From positions 62,001 through 126,000 of the forward strand of contig NZ_JAMDGZ010000014.1 of assembly GCF_028656935.1 (NCBI RefSeq): a DNA stretch of 64,000 nucleotides, given 5' to 3'. Both the position numbers and the translations under genes were made by a program. Origin of the DNA: Pseudomonas rubra. Lineage in GTDB: Bacteria; Pseudomonadota; Gammaproteobacteria; Pseudomonadales; Pseudomonadaceae. Position 1 is the first letter of the stretch; each line of letters starts with the position of its first letter. Below are positions 26,902 through 37,771 of this stretch, piece by piece. Below the pieces are notes generated by a model, which saw nothing but the letters and a program-made list of their open reading frames with translations, was not told the DNA's origin and ran no database searches.

Positions 26902-27543
26902 ATGTCCCGCAATTCTTATTATCAGCAGAGCTCTGACATCCAGGCCGCAGGCGGCTTGGTCCCGATGGTTATCGAGCAATCCGCTCGTGGCGAACGCGCC
27001 TATGACATCTACTCGCGCCTTCTGAAGGAGCGGGTGATCTTCCTGGTCGGCCCGGTAGAGGACTACATGGCCAACCTGGTAGCGGCGCAGATGCTGTTCC
27101 TTGAAGCGGAAAACCCGGACAAGGATATCCATCTCTACATCAACTCGCCGGGCGGTTCGGTGACCGCTGGCATGTCGATCTACGACACCATGCAGTTCAT
27201 CAAACCGGACGTGTCGACCATCTGCATCGGCCAGGCCTGCAGCATGGGCGCTTTCCTGCTGGCTGCAGGGGCTAAGGGCAAGCGTCACTGCCTGCCGAAC
27301 TCGCGGGTGATGATTCACCAGCCACTAGGCGGTTTCCAGGGCCAGGCGACGGATATCGAGATCCACGCCAAGGAAATCCTCTCCATCAAGTCGCGCTTGA
27401 ACGAACTGCTGGCTTTCCACACAGGTCAAGAGCTGGAAACCATCAAGCGTGATACCGAGCGCGACAATTTCATGAGCGCCGAGCGCGCAGCCGAATATGG
27501 CCTGATCGACTCGGTCTACGACAAGCGGCAACTGGCCTCCTGA
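26902..27543 (+). CDS. clpP: ATP-dependent Clp protease proteolytic subunit
   Basis: 213 residues. It is a serine peptidase forming a tetradecameric chamber. The catalytic Ser is residue 114 in [11 protein letters not shown], and the His is residue 139 in [14 protein letters not shown]. The family box [20 protein letters not shown] is present. I chose the ATG at 26902 because GCAGGA lies upstream; an ATG at 26893 is also in frame. It works with ClpX, encoded 108 bp downstream. Confidence 0.98.
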   Translation: MSRNSYYQQSSDIQAAGGLVPMVIEQSARGERAYDIYSRLLKERVIFLVGPVEDYMANLVAAQMLFLEAENPDKDIHLYINSPGGSVTAGMSIYDTMQFIKPDVSTICIGQACSMGAFLLAAGAKGKRHCLPNSRVMIHQPLGGFQGQATDIEIHAKEILSIKSRLNELLAFHTGQELETIKRDTERDNFMSAERAAEYGLIDSVYDKRQLAS

Positions 27544-27558
27544 ATCCGGGTGCCAGAG

Positions 27559-27585
27559 CAGGTAGGCGGTGATTCCGCCTACCTG
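27559..27585 (+). terminator. Intercistronic hairpin between clpP and clpX
   Basis: CAGGTAGGCGG and CCGCCTACCTG form an 11-bp perfect stem with a 5-nt loop 16 bp past the clpP stop. There is no T-run, so it is more likely a partial terminator or processing/stability element. Confidence 0.55.
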
Positions 27586-27651
27586 TGGACTTGAAAAAGC
27601 CCGCAATTGCCTTCATCTTGTGTTGCAAGCCTACCGGATTGGATCGATCGA

Positions 27652-28935
27652 ATGACTGACACCCGTAACGGCGAGGACAACGGCAAATTGCTCTATTGCT
27701 CCTTCTGCGGCAAAAGCCAGCACGAAGTGCGCAAGTTGATTGCCGGCCCCTCGGTATTTATCTGCGACGAGTGCGTCGACCTGTGCAACGACATCATCCG
27801 TGAGGAGGTGCAGGAAGCCCAGGCCGAAAGCAGCGCGCATAAACTGCCTTCGCCGAAAGAAATCAGCACCATCCTGGACCAGTACGTCATTGGTCAGGAG
27901 CGTGCGAAAAAGGTACTGGCGGTAGCGGTGTACAACCACTACAAGCGCCTGAATCAACGCGACAAGAAGAATGATGACGTCGAACTCGGCAAGAGTAACA
28001 TCCTGCTGATCGGTCCGACGGGCTCGGGTAAGACCCTGCTCGCCGAAACCCTCGCTCGTCTGTTGAATGTACCGTTCACCATCGCCGATGCCACCACCTT
28101 GACCGAAGCCGGTTATGTGGGTGAAGACGTCGAGAACATCATTCAGAAATTGCTGCAAAAGTGCGACTACGACGTGGAAAAAGCCCAGATGGGCATTGTC
28201 TACATCGACGAGATCGACAAAATCTCGCGCAAGTCGGACAACCCGTCAATTACCCGTGACGTCTCGGGTGAGGGCGTGCAGCAAGCGTTGCTCAAGCTGA
28301 TCGAAGGCACGGTCGCTTCGGTGCCCCCGCAAGGTGGCCGCAAGCACCCGCAGCAGGAGTTCCTGCAAGTCGATACGCGTAACATCCTGTTTATCTGTGG
28401 CGGTGCGTTCTCGGGCCTTGAAAAGGTTATCCAGGCGCGTTCCACCCGTGGCGGCATCGGCTTCAGTGCCGAAGTGCGCAGCAAGCAGGAAGGCAAGAAG
28501 GTTGGCGAGTCGCTGCGTGAAGTTGAACCTGACGATCTGGTCAAGTTCGGTCTGATCCCCGAGTTTGTCGGTCGCCTGCCGGTTTTGGCGACCCTCGACG
28601 AGCTGGACGAAGCTGCGCTGATGCAGATTCTGACCGAGCCGAAGAACGCCCTGACCAAGCAGTATGCCAAGCTGTTCGAAATGGAAGGTGTGGACCTGGA
28701 ATTCCGCAGTGATGCGCTCAAGTCCGTGGCCCGCAAGGCTCTGGAGCGCAAAACCGGCGCCCGTGGCCTGCGTTCTATCCTCGAAGGCATTTTGCTCGAC
28801 ACCATGTACGAGATTCCTTCGCAGAAGGATGTCAGTAAGGTGGTGATCGACGAAAGCGTCATCGAAGGTTCTTCGCAGCCGCTGTTGATCTACGAGAACA
28901 GCGAGCCGCAAGCCAAGGCTGCACCCGACGTTTGA
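27652..28935 (+). CDS. clpX: ATP-dependent Clp protease ATP-binding subunit ClpX
   Basis: 427 residues. The N-terminal zinc-binding domain has Cys16, Cys19, Cys38 and Cys41 (YCSFCG ... ICDECVDLC). The AAA+ module has Walker A GPTGSGKT and Walker [11 protein letters not shown], with sensor and arginine-finger regions following. The pore loop GYVGED is present. It unfolds tagged substrates and feeds them to ClpP. The ATG at 27652 starts [18 protein letters not shown], the usual family start. Confidence 0.98.
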   Translation: MTDTRNGEDNGKLLYCSFCGKSQHEVRKLIAGPSVFICDECVDLCNDIIREEVQEAQAESSAHKLPSPKEISTILDQYVIGQERAKKVLAVAVYNHYKRLNQRDKKNDDVELGKSNILLIGPTGSGKTLLAETLARLLNVPFTIADATTLTEAGYVGEDVENIIQKLLQKCDYDVEKAQMGIVYIDEIDKISRKSDNPSITRDVSGEGVQQALLKLIEGTVASVPPQGGRKHPQQEFLQVDTRNILFICGGAFSGLEKVIQARSTRGGIGFSAEVRSKQEGKKVGESLREVEPDDLVKFGLIPEFVGRLPVLATLDELDEAALMQILTEPKNALTKQYAKLFEMEGVDLEFRSDALKSVARKALERKTGARGLRSILEGILLDTMYEIPSQKDVSKVVIDESVIEGSSQPLLIYENSEPQAKAAPDV

Positions 28936-28957
28936 GCCGCGATGCGGCTCGATTCAA

Positions 28958-28985
28958 GCAAGGGGCCTTCGGGCCCCTTTGCTTT
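28958..28985 (+). terminator. Rho-independent terminator after clpX
   Basis: AAGGGGCC (28960-28967), TTCG tetraloop and GGCCCCTT (28972-28979) form an 8-bp GC-rich stem followed by TGCTTTT. Confidence 0.85.
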
Positions 28986-28998
28986 TCCTGTCGCAGCG

Positions 28999-29028
28999 CT
29001 TGTTTTTTTGCGGGCCTGCCCCCACATT
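28999..29028 (+). promoter_or_regulatory. Candidate heat-shock (sigma-32) promoter for lon
   Basis: CTTGTTT at 28999-29005 and CCCCCACATT at 29019-29028 are spaced about 13 bp apart. They resemble the sigma-32 elements CTTGAAA and CCCCATNT. The site is 58 bp upstream of the lon start. The match is partial, but lon is heat-induced in proteobacteria. Confidence 0.4.
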
Positions 29029-29086
29029 AACTCCACGCTCAAATTCTATCGGTTTCCGGCCATAAGGCCGTTGTAGAGGCGAAATC

Positions 29087-31486
29087 ATGAAGACCACCCT
29101 CGACTTGCCTCTCCTGCCATTGCGCGATGTCGTCGTCTATCCGCACATGGTCATCCCGCTGTTCGTGGGGCGCGAGAAGTCCATTGAGGCCCTTGAGGCC
29201 GCGATGACGGGCGAGAAGCAGATCCTCCTGCTGGCCCAGAAGAACCCCGCTGACGACGATCCGGGCGAAGATGCCCTGTACCGCGTCGGTACCATTGCCA
29301 CCGTCTTGCAACTGCTGAAACTGCCCGATGGCACCGTCAAGGTGCTGGTCGAGGGCGAGCAGCGTGGTGCGGTGGAGCGCTTCAACGAAGTTGACGGGCA
29401 TATTCGTGCTGAAGTCTCGTTGATCGACGAGTCCCAGGCCGCCGAGCGCGAGTCTGAAGTCTTCGTCCGTAGCTTGCTGTCACAATTTGAACAATATGTT
29501 CAGCTGGGTAAAAAAGTCCCGGCTGAAGTGCTCTCCTCGCTCAACAGCATCGATGAGCCTGGGCGTCTGGTCGACACCATGGCAGCGCATATGGCGCTGA
29601 AGATCGAGCAGAAGCAGGAAATTCTCGAAATCCTCGACCTGTCTGCCCGTGTCGAGCACGTGCTGGCACTGCTGGATGCCGAAATCGACCTGCTGCAGGT
29701 CGAGAAGCGCATCCGTGGCCGGGTCAAGAAGCAAATGGAGCGCAGCCAGCGCGAGTACTACCTGAATGAGCAGATGAAGGCCATTCAGAAAGAGCTCGGC
29801 GACAGCGAAGAAGGTCACAACGAAGTCGAAGAGCTGAAAAAGCGCCTCGATGCCGCCGGTTTGCCAAAAGATGCCTACGCCAAGGCCCAGGCTGAGCTGA
29901 ACAAGCTCAAACAGATGTCGCCGATGTCGGCTGAAGCCACCGTGGTGCGTTCCTACCTCGACTGGCTGGTACAGGTGCCGTGGAAGGCACAGAGCAAGGT
30001 ACGCCTGGACCTGGCCAAGGCCGAGGAAATCCTCGACGCCGACCATTACGGGTTGGAAGAGGTCAAGGAACGCATCCTTGAGTACCTCGCCGTGCAGAAA
30101 CGGGTGAAGAAAATCCGTGGTCCGGTGCTGTGCCTGGTTGGCCCGCCCGGTGTGGGCAAGACTTCCCTGGCCGAGTCGATCGCCAGTGCCACCAATCGCA
30201 AGTTCGTGCGCATGGCCCTCGGTGGCGTGCGGGACGAAGCCGAAATTCGCGGTCACCGCCGTACCTACATCGGTTCGATGCCTGGTCGTTTGATTCAGAA
30301 AATGACCAAGGTTGGCGTACGCAACCCGCTGTTCCTGCTCGACGAGATCGACAAGATGGGCAGCGACATGCGTGGTGATCCGGCCTCGGCACTGCTGGAG
30401 GTGCTCGATCCCGAGCAGAACCATAACTTCAACGATCACTACCTGGAAGTCGACTACGACCTCTCGGACGTGATGTTCCTCTGCACCTCCAACTCGATGA
30501 ACATCCCGCCAGCCCTGCTGGACCGGATGGAAGTCATCCGTCTGCCGGGCTACACCGAGGACGAGAAGATCAACATCGCGGTCAAGTACCTGTCGCCCAA
30601 GCAGATCAAGGCCAACGGCCTGAAGAAGGGCGAGCTTGAGATCGACGTCTCGGCGATCCGCGACATCATTCGCTATTACACCCGCGAAGCCGGTGTGCGT
30701 AGCCTGGAGCGTCAGATCGCGAAAATCTGCCGCAAGGTAGTCAAGGAGCACGCCGGTCTCAAGCAGGTGGCGGTTGTTAAGGTCGCGGGCGAGCAGCTTG
30801 AGCACTACCTTGGCGTGCGCAAGTTCCGTTACGGCTTGGCCGAGCAGCAGGATCAGGTGGGTCAGGTTACTGGCCTTGCCTGGACCCAGGTGGGCGGCGA
30901 GTTGTTGACCATCGAAGCTGCGGTCATTCCGGGCAAGGGTCAGTTGATCAAGACCGGCTCGCTCGGTGATGTGATGGTCGAATCCATTACTGCCGCGCAA
31001 ACCGTAGTGCGCAGCCGGGCGCGCAGCCTGGGGATTGCTGCCGACTTCCACGAGAAGCGTGACACCCACATCCACATGCCCGAAGGCGCCACGCCCAAGG
31101 ATGGTCCAAGTGCTGGTATCGGCATGTGCACCGCCCTGGTCTCGGCCCTGACCCAGATTCCGGTGCGTGCCGATGTGGCCATGACCGGCGAGATTACCTT
31201 GCGTGGTCAAGTGCTGGCGATTGGCGGTTTGAAGGAAAAATTGCTGGCCGCGCACCGTGGTGGAATCAAGACGGTGATCATTCCAGAAGAGAATGTGCGT
31301 GATCTGAAGGAAATTCCTGAGAATATTAAGCAGGATCTACAGATTAAACCGGTCAAATGGATTGACGAAGTCCTCCAAATTGCGCTGCAATACGCGCCGG
31401 AGCCCTTGCCCGATGTGGCTCCGGAGATTGTCGCCAAGGATGAAAAGCGCGACAGCGATTCCAAGGAAAGAATCAGCACACATTAG
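29087..31486 (+). CDS. lon: ATP-dependent Lon protease
   Basis: 799 residues. The N-terminal substrate-binding LON domain ([23 protein letters not shown]) is followed by a long coiled region. The AAA+ domain has Walker A GPPGVGKT beginning at residue 352 and Walker [13 protein letters not shown]. The C-terminal peptidase has its catalytic serine at residue 675 in DGPSAGIGM and the lysine in [11 protein letters not shown]. It degrades misfolded and regulatory proteins in the cytoplasm. It lies between the clpX terminator and hupB. Confidence 0.98.
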   Translation: MKTTLDLPLLPLRDVVVYPHMVIPLFVGREKSIEALEAAMTGEKQILLLAQKNPADDDPGEDALYRVGTIATVLQLLKLPDGTVKVLVEGEQRGAVERFNEVDGHIRAEVSLIDESQAAERESEVFVRSLLSQFEQYVQLGKKVPAEVLSSLNSIDEPGRLVDTMAAHMALKIEQKQEILEILDLSARVEHVLALLDAEIDLLQVEKRIRGRVKKQMERSQREYYLNEQMKAIQKELGDSEEGHNEVEELKKRLDAAGLPKDAYAKAQAELNKLKQMSPMSAEATVVRSYLDWLVQVPWKAQSKVRLDLAKAEEILDADHYGLEEVKERILEYLAVQKRVKKIRGPVLCLVGPPGVGKTSLAESIASATNRKFVRMALGGVRDEAEIRGHRRTYIGSMPGRLIQKMTKVGVRNPLFLLDEIDKMGSDMRGDPASALLEVLDPEQNHNFNDHYLEVDYDLSDVMFLCTSNSMNIPPALLDRMEVIRLPGYTEDEKINIAVKYLSPKQIKANGLKKGELEIDVSAIRDIIRYYTREAGVRSLERQIAKICRKVVKEHAGLKQVAVVKVAGEQLEHYLGVRKFRYGLAEQQDQVGQVTGLAWTQVGGELLTIEAAVIPGKGQLIKTGSLGDVMVESITAAQTVVRSRARSLGIAADFHEKRDTHIHMPEGATPKDGPSAGIGMCTALVSALTQIPVRADVAMTGEITLRGQVLAIGGLKEKLLAAHRGGIKTVIIPEENVRDLKEIPENIKQDLQIKPVKWIDEVLQIALQYAPEPLPDVAPEIVAKDEKRDSDSKERISTH

Positions 31487-31510
31487 TACGTATTTGGCTG
31501 GGGGGCTTTC

Positions 31511-31540
31511 TTGACAGTATTTTCAGGCCCTTGTTATAAA
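31511..31540 (+). promoter_or_regulatory. Sigma-70 promoter of hupB
   Basis: TTGACA at 31511-31516 is a perfect -35. TTATAA at 31534-31539 (spacing 17) or TATAAA at 31535-31540 (spacing 18) serves as -10. It lies between lon and hupB, about 93 bp before the hupB start. Confidence 0.8.
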
Positions 31541-31632
31541 GCGGCACTTGTGTCAACAAGCCACCCAGCGCTCGTTTAGCTTTTCATTACATACTTAGAA
31601 ACAAACTCAATAGAGATATAAGGGGACTTAGA

Positions 31633-31905
31633 GTGAACAAGTCGGAACTGATTGACGCTATCGCCGCATCTGCTGATATTTCGAAGGCTGCCGCTGGCAA
31701 AGCGCTGGACGCAGTAATTGATTCCGTCACCGGCGCCCTGAAGGCAGGTGACTCTGTGGTACTGGTAGGTTTCGGTACCTTCTCCGTCACCGACCGTCCA
31801 GCGCGCACCGGCCGCAACCCGCAAACCGGCAAGACTCTGGAAATCCCTGCCGCCAAGAAGCCTGGCTTCAAGGCTGGCAAGGCTCTGAAAGAAGCCGTCA
31901 ACTAA
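31633..31905 (+). CDS. hupB: DNA-binding protein HU-beta
   Basis: 90 residues, exactly HU length. It starts [22 protein letters not shown] and contains the DNA-binding arm signature [21 protein letters not shown]. It is a nucleoid-associated dimer that bends DNA. The gene has its own strong promoter, an AAGGGG ribosome site at 31620-31625, and a terminator at 32011-32038. Confidence 0.97.
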   Translation: MNKSELIDAIAASADISKAAAGKALDAVIDSVTGALKAGDSVVLVGFGTFSVTDRPARTGRNPQTGKTLEIPAAKKPGFKAGKALKEAVN

Positions 31906-32010
31906 GTCGCTTCCTTCAGGCTCACGCCTAACCGAGCCAGGCTCGTGTCTGGTCCGGCTGCCGAGCGTCGGGTTACCTGTGAAGGTTCCCGGCGCTCGGC
32001 CAGTTACGAG

Positions 32011-32038
32011 AAGGCGCATCCTCGGATGCGCCTTTCTT
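32011..32038 (+). terminator. Rho-independent terminator after hupB
   Basis: AAGGCGCATC (32011-32020), loop CTCG and GATGCGCCTT (32025-32034) form a perfect 10-bp stem followed by TCTT. Confidence 0.85.
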
Positions 32039-32102
32039 CATATCAGGACTCTACCCACGCTCCACGGTTGGTTCATTCAGTACAACCGTTTCTGGGGGAC
32101 GC

Positions 32103-33974
32103 ATGCTGCAGAATATCAGGGACAATTCACAAGGTTGGATTGCCAAGACCATTATCGGTGTCATCGTGGCCTTGATGGCACTGACCGGCTTCGATGCCAT
32201 CTTCCAGGCAGCCAGCAACAGCCAGGATGCTGCCAAGGTCAATGGCGACAAGATCAGCCAGACCGAGCTGAGCCAGGCCGTCGACATGCAACGTCGGCAG
32301 CTGATGCAACAGCTGGGCAAGGATTTCGATCCGGCCATGCTCAACGAGAACATGCTGCGTGAAGCCGCGCTCAAGGGGCTGATCGATCGCAAGTTGCTGC
32401 TTCAGGGCGCTGAAGAGGCCAAGTTCTCTTTCTCCGAGGCGGCCCTCGACCAATTGATCCTGCAAACCCCCGAGTTCCAGGAAGATGGCAAGTTCAGCGC
32501 CGAGCGTTTCGACCAGGTCATTCGCCAGATGGGCTACGGCCGTCTGCAATTTCGCGAAATGCTGGCTCAGGAAATGCTCATCGGCCAATTGCGCACCGGT
32601 CTTGCCGGTAGCGGCTTTGTCACTGACGATCAGGTCAACGCCTTTGCCCGTCTGGAAAAACAGACCCGTGATTTCGCTGCGTTGACCTTCAAGGCCGACC
32701 CGGCCGCCGTCAAGGTCACCGACGAACAGATCAAGGCGCACTACGACGAACACGCCAAGGAATTCATGAGCCCCGATCAGGTCGTCATCGACTACATCGA
32801 GCTGAAGAAATCCGCGTTCTTTGACCAGGTTGAAGTTAATCAGGACGAACTCAAGGCGCTGTACGAGAAAGACATCGCCAACCTCGCCGAGCAGCGCCAT
32901 GCCGCGCATATCCTTGTCGAAATCAACGACAAGGCAAGCGAGGGCCAGGCCAAGGCCAAGGTTGAAGAGATCCAGGCGCGCTTGGCCAAAGGCGAAGACT
33001 TTGCCACCCTGGCCAAGGAGTTCTCCCAGGATCCAGGTTCGGCCAGCAACGGCGGCGACCTCGGCTATGCTGGGCAGGGCGTTTATGACCCGGCCTTCGA
33101 AGAAGCACTGTATGCGCTGAACAAGGGCCAGGTCTCAGGGCCGGTGCGGACCGAGTACGGTTTCCACCTGATCAAGCTGCTCGATGTACAGGCGCCCGAA
33201 GTGCCGAGCTTCGACAGCCTGAAAGACAAGCTGACCCGCGAGCTCAAGACCCAGCAGGTCGAACAGCGTTTCGTCGAAGTGACCAAGCAGTTGGAAGACT
33301 CGGCGTTCGAAGCCTCTGACCTGGCCCAGCCAGCTCAGGAGCTGGGCTTGAAGCTGCACACCTCGCCAGCGTTCGGCCGTGAAGGCGGCGAGGGCATCAC
33401 TGCCAATCGCGCCGTGCTCCAGGCAGCATTCAGTACTGAAGTGCTGGAAGAAGGTGCCAACAGCACGGCGATCGAACTGGACCCGGAAACCATCGTCGTA
33501 CTGCGTGTCAAAGAGCACCGCAAGCCTGAGCAACTGGGTCTTGAAGTGGTCTCCGAGAGCATCCGCAAGCACTTGGCCAAAGAGCAGGCGACAGCAGTGC
33601 TGAAGGCCAAGGCCGATGCCCTGATCGCCGGTCTGCGCGATGGCAAGATTGCCTTGGCGGCCAGCCAGGACGGTCAGGCCTGGAAAGTCCAGGAAGCAGT
33701 ATCGCGCAGCCAGGAAGGCATCGACCCGGTCGAGCTGCAGGCTGTGTTCCGCATGAGCAAGCCTGAAGCCAAGGATAAGCCGGTGTACACCAGCGTCACC
33801 CTGGCCGATGGTAGCCTGGTGGTGTTGCGCCTGAGCGGCGTCAACGAAGGCGCGGCCGCCACTGAAGAAGAGAAGGCTGCCTACCGCCGCTTCCTCGCCT
33901 CGCGTGCCGGCCAGCAGGACTTCGCGGCGTACCGCAAGCAGTTGGAAGCCAAGGCGGAGATCACTCGCTACTGA
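32103..33974 (+). CDS. ppiD: Periplasmic folding chaperone PpiD (SurA-like, parvulin domain)
   Basis: 623 residues. One N-terminal membrane anchor (TIIGVIVALMALTGFDAIF) is followed by a SurA-type N-domain (KVNGDKISQTELSQAVDMQRRQLMQQLG). A parvulin isomerase domain spans about residues 260-360 (HAAHILVEINDKAS ... SNGGDLGYAGQGVYDPAFEEALYAL ... GFHLIKLLDVQ). The C-terminal part is helical. It helps fold proteins emerging at the Sec translocon. The ATG at 32103 is preceded by GGGGGAC. It ends the tig-clpPX-lon-hupB-ppiD cluster. Confidence 0.96.
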   Translation: MLQNIRDNSQGWIAKTIIGVIVALMALTGFDAIFQAASNSQDAAKVNGDKISQTELSQAVDMQRRQLMQQLGKDFDPAMLNENMLREAALKGLIDRKLLLQGAEEAKFSFSEAALDQLILQTPEFQEDGKFSAERFDQVIRQMGYGRLQFREMLAQEMLIGQLRTGLAGSGFVTDDQVNAFARLEKQTRDFAALTFKADPAAVKVTDEQIKAHYDEHAKEFMSPDQVVIDYIELKKSAFFDQVEVNQDELKALYEKDIANLAEQRHAAHILVEINDKASEGQAKAKVEEIQARLAKGEDFATLAKEFSQDPGSASNGGDLGYAGQGVYDPAFEEALYALNKGQVSGPVRTEYGFHLIKLLDVQAPEVPSFDSLKDKLTRELKTQQVEQRFVEVTKQLEDSAFEASDLAQPAQELGLKLHTSPAFGREGGEGITANRAVLQAAFSTEVLEEGANSTAIELDPETIVVLRVKEHRKPEQLGLEVVSESIRKHLAKEQATAVLKAKADALIAGLRDGKIALAASQDGQAWKVQEAVSRSQEGIDPVELQAVFRMSKPEAKDKPVYTSVTLADGSLVVLRLSGVNEGAAATEEEKAAYRRFLASRAGQQDFAAYRKQLEAKAEITRY

Positions 33975-33992
33975 GTGCTTGATGCTTGAAAC

Positions 33993-34026
33993 AGAAAAGG
34001 CCGCAGATGCGGCCTTTTCTGTTTTC
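33993..34026. terminator. Bidirectional terminator between ppiD and yejF
   Basis: AGAAAAGGCCGC (33993-34004), loop AGAT and GCGGCCTTTTCT (34009-34020) form a 12-bp perfect stem. T-rich sequence lies on the right and A-rich on the left, so it can serve both converging genes. Confidence 0.9.
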
Positions 34027-34034
34027 ACGGGGCA

Positions 34035-34058
34035 GTAGGAGCGGGCTTGCCCCGCGAA
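34035..34058. repeat. Pseudomonas REP element
   Basis: GTAGGAGCGGGCTTGCCCCGCGAA matches the short imperfect palindrome common between genes in P. putida-group genomes (stem GCGGG/CCCGC). It sits between the ppiD terminator and the yejF stop. Confidence 0.8.
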
Positions 34059-34063
34059 TATGC

Positions 34064-35674
34064 CTACTGAGCGACTGCTGGCGCCAGAAACGCCGCCTCC
34101 AGCAGCTGTCGAGTATAGGGATGCCGAGGGTCGGCAAAGATCTGCGCCGCCGTGCCTTGCTCCACTACCTGCCCTTGTTTGACCACCATCAACTGGTGGC
34201 TGAGCGCCTTGACCACCGCCAGGTCGTGGCTGATGAACAGGTACGTCAGGTTGTATTTGCTTTGCAATGAGCGCAGCAGTTCCACCACCTGGCGTTGCAC
34301 CGTACGGTCCAGGGCCGAGGTCGGCTCATCGAGCAGAATCAGCGCCGGCTTGAGTACCAGCGCCCGGGCAATGGCGATCCGCTGGCGTTGACCGCCGGAG
34401 AACTCGTGTGGGTAGCGATGCCGCGCCTGGGGATCAAGCCCCACTTCCTGCAAGGCGGCAATGATGGCCTGTTCCTGTTCGGCAGCGTTGCCGATGCGGT
34501 GGATGCGCAGGCCTTCGCCGACAATATCGCTGACGCACATGCGCGGACTGAGGCTACCGAACGGGTCCTGAAACACCACCTGCATCTGGCGGCGCAAGGG
34601 GCGCACCTGCTGCTGGCTGAGGTTCTCCAGTGCGGCGCCCTGAAAGCGAATGGCGCCCTGGCTGCCGAGCAGGCGCAGGATCGCCAGGCCCAGGGTTGAT
34701 TTGCCCGAGCCGCTTTCGCCAACGATGCCCAGGGTCTGGCCCTGGGGCAGGCTGAAGTTGATGCCGTCCACCGCCTTGACGTAGTCGACGGTGCGCCGCA
34801 GCAGGCCCTTCTTGATCGGAAACCAGACGCGCAGGTCCTCTACTTGCAGCAGCGGTGCACCCGGCGGGTTACCGGCCGGGCCGCCACTGGGTTCGGCGCC
34901 CAGGAGCATCTGGGTGTAGGGATGCTTGGGGGTGCGAAACAGTTCGTCGCAGGCAGCCTGTTCGACGATCTGGCCCTTTTGCATCACGCAGACCCGGTGG
35001 GCAATGCGCTTGACCAGGTTGAGGTCGTGGCTGATCAGCAGCAGGGCCATGCCCAGACGCGCCTGCAGCGACTTGAGCAGTTCGAGGATTTTCAGCTGTA
35101 CAGTGACGTCCAGCGCCGTGGTCGGTTCGTCGGCGATCAGCAGCTCAGGCTCGTTGGCCAGGGCCATGGCGATCATCACCCGTTGACGCTGGCCGCCTGA
35201 GAGCTCGTGTGGCAGTGCTTTGAGACGTTTATGCGGCTCGGGTATGCCCACCAGCTCCAGCAGCTCCAGCGTGCGCTCAGTGGCCGCCTTGCCACGCAGG
35301 CCCTTGTGCAGCAGGAGGATCTCGTTGATCTGTTTCTCGATGTTGTGCAGCGGGTTCAGCGAGGTCATCGGTTCCTGGAAGATCATCGCGATGCGGTTAC
35401 CGCGGATGCGGCGCATCTGCTTTTCGTCCAGGGTCAGCAAGTCGCGCTGCTCGAAGCCGATGGTACCGGACGGATGTCGGGCCAGCGGGTAGGGCAGCAG
35501 GCGCAGAATCGAATGGGCCGTCACCGACTTGCCCGAGCCGCTTTCGCCAACCAGGGCCAGGGTTTCGCCACGACGGATGTCGAAGCTGACGCCTTCGACC
35601 ACCCGCTGGGTTTGATCGCCGCTGACGAACTCGACGGCCAGGTCGCGAACTTCGATCAAGGTTTGCTTGCTCAT
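34064..35674 (-). CDS. yejF: Peptide ABC transporter fused ATP-binding protein, YejF-like
   Basis: 536 residues with two complete ATPase modules fused in one chain. The first has Walker [17 protein letters not shown] and [12 protein letters not shown]. The second has [16 protein letters not shown] and [12 protein letters not shown]. Each ends in the oligopeptide-family C-terminal region (HPYTQMLL and HPYTRQLL). I chose the ATG at 35674 ([12 protein letters not shown]) because GAGGAA is just upstream; an extra 8-residue lead is possible. It powers the YejBE permease pair encoded upstream. YejABEF-type systems import peptides, including microcin C-like compounds. Confidence 0.93.
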   Translation of the reverse strand: MSKQTLIEVRDLAVEFVSGDQTQRVVEGVSFDIRRGETLALVGESGSGKSVTAHSILRLLPYPLARHPSGTIGFEQRDLLTLDEKQMRRIRGNRIAMIFQEPMTSLNPLHNIEKQINEILLLHKGLRGKAATERTLELLELVGIPEPHKRLKALPHELSGGQRQRVMIAMALANEPELLIADEPTTALDVTVQLKILELLKSLQARLGMALLLISHDLNLVKRIAHRVCVMQKGQIVEQAACDELFRTPKHPYTQMLLGAEPSGGPAGNPPGAPLLQVEDLRVWFPIKKGLLRRTVDYVKAVDGINFSLPQGQTLGIVGESGSGKSTLGLAILRLLGSQGAIRFQGAALENLSQQQVRPLRRQMQVVFQDPFGSLSPRMCVSDIVGEGLRIHRIGNAAEQEQAIIAALQEVGLDPQARHRYPHEFSGGQRQRIAIARALVLKPALILLDEPTSALDRTVQRQVVELLRSLQSKYNLTYLFISHDLAVVKALSHQLMVVKQGQVVEQGTAAQIFADPRHPYTRQLLEAAFLAPAVAQ

Positions 35675-35675
35675 C

Positions 35676-36695
35676 TCATTTCCTCGGGTCGAAGGCATCG
35701 CGGGCGGACTCGCCGATAAACACCAGCAGGCTGAGCATCAACGCCAGCACTGCAAAGGCGCTCATGCCCAGCCAGGGCGCCTGGAGGTTGGACTTGCCCT
35801 GGGCCACCAGTTCACCCAGTGAGGGCGCCCCCGGTGGCAGGCCGAAACCGAGAAAGTCCAAGGCAGTCAGGGTGCCGATGGCGCCGGTGAGGATGAACGG
35901 CATGAAGGTCATGGTCGAAATCATCGCGTTGGGCAGAATGTGCCGGTACATGATCGCGCCGTTCTGCATGCCCAGCGCCCGCGCCGCGCGTACGTATTCA
36001 AGATTGCGTCCGCGCAGGAACTCGGCGCGCACCACGTCGACCAGGCTCATCCACGAGAACAACAGCATGATCCCCAGTAGCCACCAGAAGTTTGGTTGCA
36101 CGAAGCTGGCGAGGATGATCAGCAGATACAGCACAGGTAGTCCCGACCAGATTTCCAGGAAGCGTTGGCCGGCCAGGTCCACCCAGCCTCCGTAAAAGCC
36201 CTGCAGGGCGCCGGCAATAACGCCGATGATCGAACTGAGGATAGTCAGGGTCAGGGCAAACAGCACCGAGATGCGGAAGCCATAGATGACCCGCGCCAGT
36301 ACGTCGCGGCCCTGGTCGTCGGTGCCCAGCCAGTTCTGCGCCGACGGCGGGGCAGGGGCCGGGACCTTGAGGTCATAGTTGATGCTCTGGTAGCTGAACG
36401 GAATCGGCGCCCACAGCACAAAGCTGTCCTTGGCGGCGAGCAGCTCGCGGATGTAGGGGCTCTTGTAGTTGGCTTCCAGCGGGAATTCGCCGCCGAAGGC
36501 GGTTTCTGGGTAGCGCTTGAGCGCCGGGAAATACCATTGGCCGTCGTAGTGTACGGCCAGGGGCTTGTCGTTGGCGATCAGTTCGGCGCCCAGGCTCAGG
36601 CCGAACAGGATCAGGAACAGCCACAGCGACCACCAGCCGCGGCGGTTGGCCTTGAAGCGCGCAAAGCGCCGGCGATTCAGAGGTGACAGGTTCAT
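35676..36695 (-). CDS. yejE: Peptide ABC transporter permease, YejE-like
   Basis: 339 residues. The N-terminal cytoplasmic RRRFARFKANRRGWWSLWLFLILFGLSLGAELIAND is typical of YejE. A large periplasmic loop (about residues 45-135) precedes the permease core, with the GTDDQGRDVLARVIYGFRIS motif and contact loop EFLRGRNLEYVRAARALGMQN. Its stop lies 2 bp from the yejF start, and its start is 1 bp after the yejB stop. Confidence 0.93.
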   Translation of the reverse strand: MNLSPLNRRRFARFKANRRGWWSLWLFLILFGLSLGAELIANDKPLAVHYDGQWYFPALKRYPETAFGGEFPLEANYKSPYIRELLAAKDSFVLWAPIPFSYQSINYDLKVPAPAPPSAQNWLGTDDQGRDVLARVIYGFRISVLFALTLTILSSIIGVIAGALQGFYGGWVDLAGQRFLEIWSGLPVLYLLIILASFVQPNFWWLLGIMLLFSWMSLVDVVRAEFLRGRNLEYVRAARALGMQNGAIMYRHILPNAMISTMTFMPFILTGAIGTLTALDFLGFGLPPGAPSLGELVAQGKSNLQAPWLGMSAFAVLALMLSLLVFIGESARDAFDPRK

Positions 36696-36696
36696 C

Positions 36697-37770
36697 TCAG
36701 TGCTCCCGGCTGTCGAAGTCGATGCGTGGGTCGACCAGGGTGTAGGTCAGGTCGCCGATCAGCTTCACCACAAGACCCAGCAGGGTGAAGATGAACAGGG
36801 TGCCGAAGACCACCGGGTAGTCGCGGTTGATCGCCGCCTCGAAACTCATCAGGCCCAGGCCGTCGAGTGAGAAGATCACCTCGATCAGCAAGGAGCCGGT
36901 GAAGAAGATGCCGATGAACGCCGAGGGAAAACCGGCGATCACCAGCAGCATGGCATTGCGAAACACATGGCCGTAGAGCACACGGTTGGGGCTTAGGCCC
37001 TTGGCTTTGGCAGTGACCACATACTGCTTGTTGATCTCGTCGAGGAAGCTGTTCTTGGTCAGCAAGGTCATGGTCGCGAAGTTGCCGATCACCAGGGCGG
37101 TGACCGGTAGCACCAGGTGCCAGAAATAGTCGAGCAGTTTGCCGGTGGTGCTCAGCTCGTCAAAGTTGTTCGACGTCAGTCCGCGCAGCGGGAACCAGTC
37201 CAGGTAGCTGCCGCCAGCGAACACCACGATCAGCAGGATGGCGAACAGAAAGGCGGGAATGGCGTAGCCGATGACGATCGCCGAGCTGGTCCAGACGTCG
37301 AAATGGCTGCCGTGGCGGGTAGCCTTGGCGATCCCCAGAGGGATCGACACCAGGTACATGATCAGCGTGCTCCACAGCCCCAGGGAGATCGATACCGGCA
37401 TCTTCTCGATGATCAGGTCGATGACCTTGGCATCGCGAAAGAAGCTATCGCCAAAGTCCAGCCGGGCGTAGTTCTTGATCATGATCCACAAGCGTTCCGG
37501 CGCCGACTTGTCGAAGCCGTACATCTGCTCGATTTCCTTGATCAGTGCCGGGTCCAGGCCTTGCGCGCCGCGGTAGTTGGAGCCGGCCACCGAGACTTCG
37601 GCGCCGCCACCGGCAATGCGGCTGGTGGCACCCTCGAAGCCTTCGAGCTTGGCGATCATCTGTTCCACCGGGCCACCGGGAGCGGCCTGGATGATGATGA
37701 AGTTGATGATCAGGATGCCCAGCAGGGTCGGGATGATCAGCAACAAGCGGCGAAAGATGTAGGCCAGCAT
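36697..37770 (-). CDS. yejB: Peptide ABC transporter permease, YejB-like
   Basis: 357 residues. It starts [34 protein letters not shown], the standard DppB/OppB-type first span. The contact loop [30 protein letters not shown] is present. The ATG at 37770 overlaps the end of the yejA-like gene (stop at 37772), so they are coupled. A longer reading to 37830 lies wholly within that gene and is unlikely. Confidence 0.93.
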   Translation of the reverse strand: MLAYIFRRLLLIIPTLLGILIINFIIIQAAPGGPVEQMIAKLEGFEGATSRIAGGGAEVSVAGSNYRGAQGLDPALIKEIEQMYGFDKSAPERLWIMIKNYARLDFGDSFFRDAKVIDLIIEKMPVSISLGLWSTLIMYLVSIPLGIAKATRHGSHFDVWTSSAIVIGYAIPAFLFAILLIVVFAGGSYLDWFPLRGLTSNNFDELSTTGKLLDYFWHLVLPVTALVIGNFATMTLLTKNSFLDEINKQYVVTAKAKGLSPNRVLYGHVFRNAMLLVIAGFPSAFIGIFFTGSLLIEVIFSLDGLGLMSFEAAINRDYPVVFGTLFIFTLLGLVVKLIGDLTYTLVDPRIDFDSREH

Positions 37771-37771
37771 G

